This document shows positions 1 through 7,070 of a stretch of DNA of 14,938 nt, one piece after another (position 1 is the stretch's first letter; each line of letters opens with the position of its first letter). Under the pieces are notes generated by a model. It was not told the origin of the DNA. It did not search any database and saw nothing but the letters and a program-made list of their open reading frames with translations. The DNA comes from Candidatus Thorarchaeota archaeon (lineage in GTDB: Archaea; Asgardarchaeota; Thorarchaeia; Thorarchaeales; Thorarchaeaceae). Location of the stretch: the NCBI GenBank assembly GCA_016840385.1, contig JAEOSL010000084.1:1-14938 (forward strand). Direction: 5' to 3'. A program made the position numbers and the translations under genes.

Positions 1-361
1 TACTGAATCTCTGCATGACCAGAACTGAACTAGCTCCAGCCAATCCTAGACTTGAACGAATGTTTTCTAAGGGTCTCCCAATCCTAGCTGGAACGAAAAG
101 ACTGTGGATTGGATTCATCAGGAATAAGTCGGTGGTGATGCCAAGGTCCTCCTTGACACGACTTGCATCTTTTGACACAAGTTTTCCAGTTTCAAGACAT
201 TGCATAGTATGTTCATGTTTGTACCAGTAGTTATGACCACTAATTGGTTTGAAATATCCGACAGACTGTCCTGAATCTTTCAAGTGCTTTCCTAGCTCGA
301 TTGCAAAATGAGTCTTACCAGAGTCGAATGAATGAGCACCTACTATCAATATTCTGGACAT
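1..361 (-). CDS. P-loop NTPase, dethiobiotin-synthetase-like fold (5' part; runs off left edge)
   Basis: An open frame of 120 codons begins at ATG 359-361 on the minus strand and is still open at base 2, so only the N-terminal part is visible. The start is supported by an SD (GAGGT, 369-373) seven bases upstream. The protein opens with a hydrophobic strand (RILIVGAH) followed by FDSGKT at residues 12-17. This is a phosphate-binding loop, but it is not a textbook GxxxxGK[ST], because residue 10 is His rather than Gly. A second strand carries YFKPISG near residues 36-42, resembling the KP motif after the second strand in dethiobiotin synthetase and CobQ-like enzymes. From this I infer a SIMIBI-type ATP- or GTP-binding enzyme; the substrate is unknown. 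It lies downstream of the thermosome gene on the same strand, with a terminator-like hairpin between, so it is probably transcribed separately or by read-through. Confidence 0.75.
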   Translation of the reverse strand, partial: MSRILIVGAHSFDSGKTHFAIELGKHLKDSGQSVGYFKPISGHNYWYKHEHTMQCLETGKLVSKDASRVKEDLGITTDLFLMNPIHSLFVPARIGRPLENIRSSLGLAGASSVLVMQRFS

Positions 362-374
362 TTCGAATACCTCT

Positions 375-409
375 ATGAAAAAGAGAATGAGTGGAGCCTT
401 GCGGCTCCA
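375..409 (-). terminator. Hairpin plus T-rich tract after the thermosome gene
   Basis: Read on the minus strand, TGGAGCC-GCAA-GGCTCCA (392-409) is a perfect 7-bp, GC-rich stem closed by a GCAA (GNRA-type) tetraloop. A pyrimidine-rich tract with a run of five T follows (375-390). It sits 22 bases after the thermosome stop and before the SD of the P-loop gene. Archaeal termination depends mainly on the T tract, so the hairpin may instead stabilise the mRNA 3' end. Confidence 0.6.
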
Positions 410-431
410 GTTCATCTATGTACGTTCGATA

Positions 432-2087
432 TTACATCATGCCGGGCATTCCGCCCATGCCGCCCATTCCACCCATGCCACCGGCACCTGGTGGTGGACC
501 AGCAGTAGCTCTTGCTGCGATGACATCGTCGATACGAAGAATCATCTGTGCAGCTTCTGCAGCTGAACGGATTGCTTGACTCTTGACACGAGCGGGCTCG
601 ATTACTCCAGCCTTCATCATGTTTCCAGTCTTACCCTTGGCAACATCGACACCGCTCCAAAGACCAGCTTCAGTTGAGTGGTCCTTGTTTAGGTCTGCAA
701 TGATGTCAATGGGATCATGACCGCCGTTCTCGGCTAGGGTCTTAGGAATAATGAGGAGTGATTCAGCAAAAGCTTCGATTGCGAGCTGCTCACGACCTCC
801 AACCTGGTTAGCGAAGGTATCTAAGCGTCTTGCAATTTCTGTTTCGATTGAACCGCCACCTGCAACATAGGTCCCATCCTCTACAACGTTCCTGACAACA
901 CTGAGTGCATCATGTAGTGCTCTGTCTGCTTCATCAACAACGTGTTCGGTACCACCGCGAATGACGATGGATACTGCTTTAGGATCCTTACAGTCTCTGA
1001 CATAGACAAGTTTGTCGTCACCAATTCTGACTTCTTCGACAATACCTGCTACACCAAGATAGCTAGCATCTAGCTCGTCTAGACTTGTAGCTGCTGTTGC
1101 ACCTGTGGCCTTGGCTAATTTCTCAAGTGTGCTCTTCTTGGCTCTTCGGATTGCGACGATGCCTTCCTTGGCCAAATAGTGCTGCGCTACGTCATCTATG
1201 CCTTTCTGGCAGATGAGGACATTGCAACCACTAGCAATGATCTTATCGACCATGCTTCTGAGCATGCGCTCTTCTTCGTTGAGAAATGCTTGAATCTGAT
1301 CAGGACTATCAATTTTGATTTCTGCATCGAACTCGGTTTTCTCGATTTCGATAGCTGTGTTAACAAGAGCAATCTTTGCACCCTCTACCTTCCTTGGCAT
1401 GGATGCATGAACTATCTCCTTATCAATTACCATTCCAGTAATTAGTTCGGTTTCATTGAGGCTCTTACCTTGCTTCTTGATGACTTCAATCATATCAATG
1501 TCAGCACGGGTTCCATCATCAGTCTTTTCTGCAACCTGAAGTACTGCAGTGACTGCAATCTTTGCAAAAAGGTCCTTTGAACCTACTACAGACTTACTGT
1601 TCATTGAGGTTGATGCAATTCCGGTGAGGATCTTCTTGTCCATTCCTTCCATTGATACTGAAATTTCTTTGAGTATCTTGGTTGCCTCCTCAGCTGCTTT
1701 CTGATAGCCGCCGACGAGAATCGTGGGATGGATCTTCATCTCGAGCAAATCTTGTGCTCTCTTCAGAAGTTCACCAGCTAAAACAACCGAGGTTGTTGTG
1801 CCGTCACCTGTTTCCTGGTCCTGGCTCTTTGCTACTTCAACAAGCATCTTTGCGGCTGGATGCTGTACGTCAATCTCTTTCAAGATTGATGCACCATCGT
1901 TTGTAATTGTCACATCTCCGAGACTGTCAACGAGCATCTTGTCCATTCCACGAGGGCCTAGAGTAGATTTGACTGCGTCTGAGATAACAATACCTGCCAT
2001 GATGTTGTTCTGTTGAGCGGACTTTCCGCGTGTTCGACTTGTACCCTCCTTAAGAATGAGGACGGGTGTTCCAGACAACTGTGCCAT
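432..2087 (-). CDS. ths: Thermosome subunit (group II chaperonin, CCT/TCP-1 family)
   Basis: ATP-driven cytosolic protein-folding chaperonin of 551 residues, the usual family length. Family motifs are in order: [10 protein letters not shown] (43-52) and [10 protein letters not shown] (62-71) in the equatorial domain, then the nucleotide-binding GDGTT (94-98). The intermediate and apical domains follow, and the returning equatorial part has [11 protein letters not shown]. The C-terminus carries four GGM repeats and ends PGMM, the flexible tail that projects into the folding chamber. I chose ATG 2085-2087 (MAQLSGTPV) because GGGG at 2095-2098 lies seven bases upstream and archaeal thermosomes typically begin this way. 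A frame extension of 12 codons upstream lacks support. The gene stands alone, divergent from a membrane protein. Thermosomes are often heat induced; no recognised heat-shock operator was identified. Only one subunit gene is present here, so whether the particle is homo- or hetero-oligomeric cannot be told. Confidence 0.97.
   Translation of the reverse strand: MAQLSGTPVLILKEGTSRTRGKSAQQNNIMAGIVISDAVKSTLGPRGMDKMLVDSLGDVTITNDGASILKEIDVQHPAAKMLVEVAKSQDQETGDGTTTSVVLAGELLKRAQDLLEMKIHPTILVGGYQKAAEEATKILKEISVSMEGMDKKILTGIASTSMNSKSVVGSKDLFAKIAVTAVLQVAEKTDDGTRADIDMIEVIKKQGKSLNETELITGMVIDKEIVHASMPRKVEGAKIALVNTAIEIEKTEFDAEIKIDSPDQIQAFLNEEERMLRSMVDKIIASGCNVLICQKGIDDVAQHYLAKEGIVAIRRAKKSTLEKLAKATGATAATSLDELDASYLGVAGIVEEVRIGDDKLVYVRDCKDPKAVSIVIRGGTEHVVDEADRALHDALSVVRNVVEDGTYVAGGGSIETEIARRLDTFANQVGGREQLAIEAFAESLLIIPKTLAENGGHDPIDIIADLNKDHSTEAGLWSGVDVAKGKTGNMMKAGVIEPARVKSQAIRSAAEAAQMILRIDDVIAARATAGPPPGAGGMGGMGGMGGMPGMM
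447..482 (-). repeat. ths: Tandem GGM codon repeats in the thermosome tail
   Basis: Four consecutive Gly-Gly-Met units are encoded by near-identical 9-base repeats just before the PGMM end of the chaperonin. Gly/Met-rich tails are a normal feature of group II and group I chaperonins. The DNA repeat could vary in copy number between strains. Confidence 0.8.
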
Positions 2088-2330
2088 TGTTATTCCCCTA
2101 AAGGTTAATTTTTCGCAAGCCACTAGGTATTCTATTACAAAGTAGTCTGCTATTCATTTGTTAAAACTGTACAAGCACTTCGGCTTATACTGCTAATAAA
2201 ACTGTGCTAGCTCTGCGCTTTTAAAACTTGCCAACTGTCTCTTAAGAGGTAAAAAAGGTACGAGAATTTGACTTTCGATTTACTTTTTAGTGAAAAGTAT
2301 CGAGATTCCAAGTACAGGAGGATGAGACGG
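2088..2330. promoter_or_regulatory. Divergent intergenic region between thermosome and membrane protein genes
   Basis: This 243-base AT-rich region must hold promoters for both divergent genes. It contains a palindromic TTTTAAAA (2219-2226) that could act as a TATA element in either direction. It also has a 9-base direct repeat, TAAAACTGT, at 2162-2170 and 2197-2205. Neither lies at a distance that clearly fixes a transcription start, so these are candidates only. I see no RNA gene here. Confidence 0.35.
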
Positions 2331-2954
2331 ATGAGCGAAGAAGAAGATCCAGACCTAGAACTCTTTGGAACGAGCCCTGGAGTTATTGCATTCTTTATGA
2401 TACTGATAACATTGATTGTACCACTTGGAGTAATTCCATTTGGTGGATTCAATGTCTTTGGGGGAGGATATGGATATTTTGAATTCACAATATATTCTAT
2501 AATCTGGTCGTACTCCCATTGGATGTTCTTCCAGAGTTCAATGATATCTCTGTTTATTTTAACAAATATCTGGATAACATTGCCTTTCACACTTTTCAAC
2601 ATAGTTTATGTTTGGAAAATAATCCGCTATTTCAGAGGTAACTGTACGAGATTTAGTGTAGTTTGGGTCGGTATGCTAAGTCTAATCTTCCCAACTTTAT
2701 TTGCACTTTTCTTAAGAGGAATGAATGATCTTGCTGCTGGATTCGTGTTCATTGGTCCTATCCCCATTCAATTCATTGTAGGTCTGATCTTCATGTTTAA
2801 AATTGAAGGACCTGAAATGACCTCTCCATGGCGTGGAGATTTGGGTGATCGTTCATGGTGGAAACCAAAAAGACCTGATTGGTGGTCACGAATGTTTCCG
2901 TCCTCAGAAGAAGATGAAAAAAATGTGTCTGAACACGAACCAAAATCTGAATAG
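2331..2954 (+). CDS. Unknown multi-spanning membrane protein with Trp-rich C-terminal tail
   Basis: I do not recognise this 207-residue protein. It begins with an acidic segment (MSEEEDPDLE), followed by four to five hydrophobic helices at about 18-38, possibly 50-66, 72-96, 108-128 and 135-157. A polar tail follows, with five tryptophans in two WW pairs and one single (W167, W176-177, W184-185) among basic residues, and the protein ends very acidic (SSEEDEK). Start choice: AGGAGG (2316-2321) lies nine bases before ATG 2331. The frame extends upstream to 2268, and an ATG at 2322 abuts the SD too closely to be used. It is divergent from the thermosome and upstream of the kor operon, separated by 98 bases. 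It has no heme-ligand pattern of a succinate dehydrogenase anchor that I can identify. Function unknown. Confidence 0.8.
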   Translation: MSEEEDPDLELFGTSPGVIAFFMILITLIVPLGVIPFGGFNVFGGGYGYFEFTIYSIIWSYSHWMFFQSSMISLFILTNIWITLPFTLFNIVYVWKIIRYFRGNCTRFSVVWVGMLSLIFPTLFALFLRGMNDLAAGFVFIGPIPIQFIVGLIFMFKIEGPEMTSPWRGDLGDRSWWKPKRPDWWSRMFPSSEEDEKNVSEHEPKSE

Positions 2955-3027
2955 TTGGAAACTGAATAAACCAGTATCATCTTTGCCGCCGTAGCGAAGC
3001 ACATAAGAGCAAACTGACTGAACAATA

Positions 3028-3048
3028 GTTATTCTGGGAGAGAATAGT
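3028..3048 (+). promoter_or_regulatory. korA: Inverted repeat presenting the korA ribosome binding site in its loop
   Basis: TATTCT (3030-3035) and AGAATA (3041-3046) form a perfect 6-bp inverted repeat, extendable by two G-U pairs in RNA. The five-base loop GGGAG is the best SD for korA (ATG at 3053). It could be an mRNA hairpin that exposes or gates the SD, or a protein operator. Function is inferred only. Confidence 0.4.
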
Positions 3049-3052
3049 AACG

Positions 3053-4771
3053 ATGGATATTACCTTCAACATCGGAGGCGCTGCTGGTCAAGGCATTGAC
3101 ACGATTGGTGATTTACTCACTCAGGTCTTTGTACAGGCTGGCTTTTACACCTTCACGATAAAAGATTTCGAATCTCGGATACGCGGTGGCTACAACTTCA
3201 CCCAGATCCGAGTTAGTGACAAACCCATCTATGCATCTGTTGATGAAGTGGATGTGATAATAGCACTCTCAAAAGATGCAGTTGTTGGAAAACGTGACAA
3301 CCTCTCCGAGGGTGGAGTCATCATCTTTGATGAAGGAATTGAATTTGATGATTTGGAAGCATGTCATTTTCCTGCACCTCTAGAGAAGACTGCACGTGAA
3401 GTTGGTGGCAACATCAGAATGATGAATGCTGCAGCACTTGGTGCTGTAATTGCTGTGATTAACTTCCCCTTTGATCTTGTAGAACAGGTTCTTGCTGACA
3501 TCTTCGGAAGAAAAGGTGAGAAAATAGTAGCAGGTAACGTTGCCGTTGCTAAAGCTTTGTACGATTTGACAAAGAGTGATTTTACAGGAACTTGCAAATA
3601 TAATCTTGAAACCCTTGAGAAAGGCCCCAGTAATGATAAACTAATACTTACTGGAAACAAGGCACTTGCACTTGGAGCGATTGCTGCAAATGTGAAGTGG
3701 ATTTCATCTTATCCGATGAGTCCCTCAACGTCCGTTTTTGAGGATATAGTCACATATTCACATCAATTGAAGATTGGTTCGATACAAACTGAGGATGAGA
3801 TATCTTCACTTGCAATGGCAATAGGTGCATCATATGCCGGAGCTCGTTCTATGGTCACAACTTCTGGTGGTGGGTTCTCACTGATGGTGGAAGCTCTTGG
3901 CTATGGAGCTATGATTGAAGCACCAGTTGTAATTTACAATGCTCAGAGACCTGGTCCAAGTACTGGTTTACCAACAAGAACTGAACAGGCTGATCTTCTC
4001 TTCATGGCATTCTCAAGTCAAGGAGAATTTCCGAGAATCATGTTCGCACCTAAGGATCCTATAGAAGCATTCGATGTTGCTACACGCTCTTTCAACTTGG
4101 CAGATAAGTTTCAGATACCTGTAATGGTCCTAGGTGATCAATACCTTGCAGACTCCGTCATGAACATTCCCAGAATAGATGTTTCTGGAGTCAAGAGAGA
4201 TGTAGGTAAGCTCGCAAAACCTGGACCTGATCCCGATTACAAAAGACACCTCCTCACTGATGATGGGATATCACCAAGGGCATTTCCGGGCGATAAGGGC
4301 AAGACAGTTGTTTCAGCTGGTAATGTGCACCGAGAAGATGGACACATTACAGAAGACGCTGAGATGAGAGCGCTCATGGTTCAGAAATTCATGAACAAGA
4401 TTCCTGCAATCATGGCTGATCTAAATCCTCCAAAGATTTACGGAGAAGAGAAAGCCGACATAACACTTCTCACTTGGGGTTCAACATGGGGTGCTGCGTA
4501 TGAAGCTGTTCAATCATTAGCATCACGTGGTGTGTCTATCAATCAACTGCACTTCTGTGATGTGTATCCATTACGTACTGTGAAACTACGTGAAGTATTT
4601 GCTCAGGCAAAACAGGTGATTGCAGTGGAGCAGAACATTACTTCGCAGTTTGCTCAACTTGTCAGAATGCAGACTGGTCTAGAAGTCACTCAACATATCA
4701 ACAAATACGATGGGAGACCTATGACCCCGCAATGGATTATCAGTGAACTAGAGGAGGGTGGTATCGTATGA
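3053..4771 (+). CDS. korA: 2-oxoacid:ferredoxin oxidoreductase, fused gamma-alpha subunit
   Basis: This is the large subunit of the CoA-dependent oxidoreductase that interconverts a 2-oxoacid and acyl-CoA plus CO2, exchanging electrons with ferredoxin. The 572 residues are a fusion. Residues 1-185 are the gamma domain (GGAAGQGI at 8-15, SRIRGGYN at 41-48). From about 195 the alpha domain follows, with YPMSPST at 220-226, TEDEISSLAMAIGASYAGAR at 246-265, TTSGGG at 269-274 and GPSTGLPTRTEQ at 301-312. YPMSPST is a variant of the family's YPITPS(T) motif. A gamma-alpha fusion paired with a small beta subunit is the two-subunit layout known from Sulfolobus and from KorAB enzymes. Its stop overlaps the korB start (ATGA), so the two are translationally coupled. 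2-Oxoglutarate is the likely substrate because fumC follows in the operon and sdhAB is nearby. Crenarchaeal relatives accept several 2-oxoacids, so pyruvate cannot be excluded. Confidence 0.93.
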   Translation: MDITFNIGGAAGQGIDTIGDLLTQVFVQAGFYTFTIKDFESRIRGGYNFTQIRVSDKPIYASVDEVDVIIALSKDAVVGKRDNLSEGGVIIFDEGIEFDDLEACHFPAPLEKTAREVGGNIRMMNAAALGAVIAVINFPFDLVEQVLADIFGRKGEKIVAGNVAVAKALYDLTKSDFTGTCKYNLETLEKGPSNDKLILTGNKALALGAIAANVKWISSYPMSPSTSVFEDIVTYSHQLKIGSIQTEDEISSLAMAIGASYAGARSMVTTSGGGFSLMVEALGYGAMIEAPVVIYNAQRPGPSTGLPTRTEQADLLFMAFSSQGEFPRIMFAPKDPIEAFDVATRSFNLADKFQIPVMVLGDQYLADSVMNIPRIDVSGVKRDVGKLAKPGPDPDYKRHLLTDDGISPRAFPGDKGKTVVSAGNVHREDGHITEDAEMRALMVQKFMNKIPAIMADLNPPKIYGEEKADITLLTWGSTWGAAYEAVQSLASRGVSINQLHFCDVYPLRTVKLREVFAQAKQVIAVEQNITSQFAQLVRMQTGLEVTQHINKYDGRPMTPQWIISELEEGGIV

Positions 4772-5637
4772 TTACACCAGAAATGCTTGAAGAACCACAG
4801 AAGATTACTTGGTGCACAGGATGCGGTAACTTTGGAATCTTAGCTGCATTGAAGAAAGCAGTGATTGAACTGGATACGCCAATACATGAACTCGTACTCA
4901 CGTCTGGGATTGGCTGTTCAAGTAAGATTCTACACTACATTGGTGGTGTTAATAGCATTCATACTCTCCACGGAAGACCAATTCCATTTGCAACTGGAAT
5001 TCATCTTGCGAATACCGACTTGGAGGTCTTTGTACACACAGGTGATGGTGATTGTCTTGCTGAAGGTCTTGGCCATTTCGTGCATGCTGCACGAAGGAAT
5101 GTGAACATGGCTGTCTTCATCCACAATAACGGTGTAAATGGTCTTACAAAAGGACAATTTTCACCAGCAGCACCCAGAGGTTACATTTCAAAGACATCTC
5201 CTCCCCCACCTGGCGCACCAATGGATCCTGTAAGTCCAATGGCCCAAGCTATCACAGCTGGAGCGACATTTGTTGCTCGAGGATTCTCAGGCGACCAGAA
5301 AGGTCTCGTGAAGCTCATGGTTCAGGCAATCCGCCACAAGGGTTTCGCAGTGATCGATATTCTTCAGCCATGCGTTACTTGGAATCGTCAGTTGACTTGG
5401 AAATACTACAATGAGCATACCTACTCATTGGAAGAGAAAGGACATGATGTCACTGACAAGTTCAAGGCTCTCGAAAAAGCCATGGAGAATGGAGACCGTT
5501 ATCCAGTTGGCATTTTCTATAACGTTGAACGACCTGACCTTGCTTCGGGAATTGCTCTTCCAGAGAAAGGAGCATTGAAGGATCACACTACAGACCTGAA
5601 GGATGTTCAGAAGATAATCGATGACCTAATGCTTTAG
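4768..5637 (+). CDS. korB: 2-oxoacid:ferredoxin oxidoreductase, beta subunit (TPP and Fe-S binding)
   Basis: Catalytic partner of the upstream fused subunit, 289 residues. It carries CTGCG at 16-20, GIGC at 47-50 and a further Cys at 202. C16, C19, C50 and C202 match the four ligands expected for the single [4Fe-4S] cluster in two-subunit enzymes. LHGR (67-70) and GDGDCLAEG (92-100) begin the thiamine-diphosphate/Mg site, which continues through HNNGVNG (119-125). GLTKGQ (125-130) is the form usual in KorB/OFOR proteins; residue 124 is Asn where, from memory, relatives mostly have Tyr. There is no ferredoxin-like delta domain, so electrons should pass directly to a separate ferredoxin. A strong SD (GGAGGGTGG ending at 4761) lies within the end of korA. 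The start overlaps the korA stop by four bases, and fumC begins 39 bases downstream, giving a three-gene operon. Confidence 0.94.
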   Translation: MITPEMLEEPQKITWCTGCGNFGILAALKKAVIELDTPIHELVLTSGIGCSSKILHYIGGVNSIHTLHGRPIPFATGIHLANTDLEVFVHTGDGDCLAEGLGHFVHAARRNVNMAVFIHNNGVNGLTKGQFSPAAPRGYISKTSPPPPGAPMDPVSPMAQAITAGATFVARGFSGDQKGLVKLMVQAIRHKGFAVIDILQPCVTWNRQLTWKYYNEHTYSLEEKGHDVTDKFKALEKAMENGDRYPVGIFYNVERPDLASGIALPEKGALKDHTTDLKDVQKIIDDLML

Positions 5638-5652
5638 GGAATTCGATGACAA

Positions 5653-5671
5653 TCTCGTAACGAGAGGGTGA
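5653..5671 (+). promoter_or_regulatory. fumC: 13-base odd palindrome abutting the fumC ribosome binding site
   Basis: TCTCGT-A-ACGAGA (5653-5665) is a perfect inverted repeat. In RNA it would fold as a 5-bp stem with a UAA loop. The SD GGGTGA (5666-5671) follows directly, five bases before ATG 5677. The repeat may tune translation of fumC relative to korAB, or serve as a protein site; this is inference. Confidence 0.4.
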
Positions 5672-5676
5672 AAGTC

Positions 5677-7065
5677 ATGGGAACAACTAGAAGAGAGAAG
5701 GACTCCATTGGCGAATTAGATGTCCCTGCTGATGTCTACTGGGGAATTAACACTCAGCGAGCGTTGATGAACTTCAAGATAAGCGGGAAGACATTTCCCA
5801 AGGAATTCATTCTTGCACTTGCTAAAGTGAAGAAAGCTTGCTTGATTGCGAACGTGGCGGCAAAGAAAATTGACAAGTCCATTGGTGACGCACTGGGTCT
5901 AGCTGTGGATGAGATAATCAAAGAGGGCAAGTTTTTAGACCAGTTTCCAATCGATGTCTTCCAGACGGGGTCCGGGACCCAGACCAACGTTAACATGAAT
6001 GAAGTTCTGAGCAATAGAGCAAATGAGATTCTGGGTCAGCCCAAGGGGACAAAGTCTCCAGTTCATCCTAATGACCATGCTAATGCATCACAATCCTCGA
6101 ACGACGTAATCCCAACTGCAATGCATGTTGCTGCTGCTTTTGCGTTTCGAGATGACCTGATGAAACCTCTTGACTTACTAAGAAATACATTGAAGGAGAA
6201 GATCGCAGAATTCCAGGGGATTGTGAAAGTTGGACGCACCCATCTTATGGATGCTGTACCTATACCTCTCTCTACCGAGTTTGAAGTATACAAACAACAA
6301 ATAGAAACCTCAATTTCCAAGGATCTTGGTCCAGTTTGGGAAACCCTGATGGTAGTTCCAATTGGCGGGACTGCGCTTGGAACTGGACTCAACACTCCCA
6401 AGGGATTTGCAGATCGCGTTGTTAAGGAACTCCATAAAATTACTGGCTTCAAGTTCAAAGTTAATCCTGTTCCTGCAGAAGGAATATCCTCTCACATTGC
6501 AATCGTCAGAGCAAGCGCTGCTCTAAGAAGTCTAGCATTAACCTGCATTAAGATGGCGAATGATATTCGCTGGATGGGAAGCGGTCCTCGAGCTGGACTT
6601 GGTGAATTACTTCTCCCTGAGAATGAACCTGGTTCTTCAATTATGCCTGGAAAGGTGAATCCGACTCAATCAGAAGCACTCATTCAGGTTTGTGTGCAAG
6701 TCATTGGGAATGATGCTGCAATTACAGCTGCGGAAGGGTATGGTAGTGTCTTGGATCTCAATATGAGCAAGCCCATTATGATTGTTAATCTCCTTGAGTC
6801 GATGAAATTACTCGGTGCTGGTACTGAATCATTCACTCAAAATTGTTTGAAGGGTCTCAAGGTCAATGAAGAGAGAATCAAACAACAACTCGAACAGAGC
6901 TTGATGCTTGCTACACGATTATCTCCCGTTATCGGGTATGATAGAGCTGCTGAGATTGCAAAGAAAGCTCACAAAGAGGGGAAGACCATCAGGGAAGTCA
7001 TTCAAGAGGAGAACATCGATATTGAGAATCTTGATGAACTGCTTGACCCATCCAAGATGGTTTAG
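5677..7065 (+). CDS. fumC: Fumarate hydratase, class II
   Basis: Reversible hydration of fumarate to L-malate; oxygen-stable, iron-free homotetramer in the cytosol. The 462 residues match the family's usual length. Seen in order: N-terminal EKDSIGELDVPADVYWG (7-23), TGSGTQTNVNMNEV (97-110), the substrate-binding SSN (140-142), GRTHLMDAVP (186-195) with the catalytic-pair His at 189, and the superfamily signature GSSIMPGKVN (319-328) with its catalytic Ser. NPTQSEA after the signature fits fumarase better than aspartase or argininosuccinate lyase. I chose ATG 5677 because GGTGA is five bases upstream and the N-terminus then aligns with bacterial FumC. A GTG at 5668 would add three residues but would overlap the SD. 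It is the third gene of the korAB operon. The 3' end is convergent with the next gene, only five bases apart. Confidence 0.95.
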   Translation: MGTTRREKDSIGELDVPADVYWGINTQRALMNFKISGKTFPKEFILALAKVKKACLIANVAAKKIDKSIGDALGLAVDEIIKEGKFLDQFPIDVFQTGSGTQTNVNMNEVLSNRANEILGQPKGTKSPVHPNDHANASQSSNDVIPTAMHVAAAFAFRDDLMKPLDLLRNTLKEKIAEFQGIVKVGRTHLMDAVPIPLSTEFEVYKQQIETSISKDLGPVWETLMVVPIGGTALGTGLNTPKGFADRVVKELHKITGFKFKVNPVPAEGISSHIAIVRASAALRSLALTCIKMANDIRWMGSGPRAGLGELLLPENEPGSSIMPGKVNPTQSEALIQVCVQVIGNDAAITAAEGYGSVLDLNMSKPIMIVNLLESMKLLGAGTESFTQNCLKGLKVNEERIKQQLEQSLMLATRLSPVIGYDRAAEIAKKAHKEGKTIREVIQEENIDIENLDELLDPSKMV

Positions 7066-7070
7066 CTTAA

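Noticed and set aside
1179..2016. Open frames on the + strand across the thermosome gene
   Set aside because: They lie antisense within a full-length conserved chaperonin gene, show no recognisable family features and have no SD context.
2088..2123. Twelve-residue N-terminal extension of the thermosome
   Set aside because: No SD precedes it, while ATG 2087 has GGGG at the right distance and matches the family's N-terminus.
2268..2330. Longer N-terminus for the membrane protein
   Set aside because: The extra 21 residues are basic and unsupported. The only strong SD (2316-2321) lies inside this stretch and points to ATG 2331.
5668..5676. GTG 5668 as the fumC start
   Set aside because: It overlaps the SD itself; ATG 5677 has proper spacing and aligns with known fumarases.
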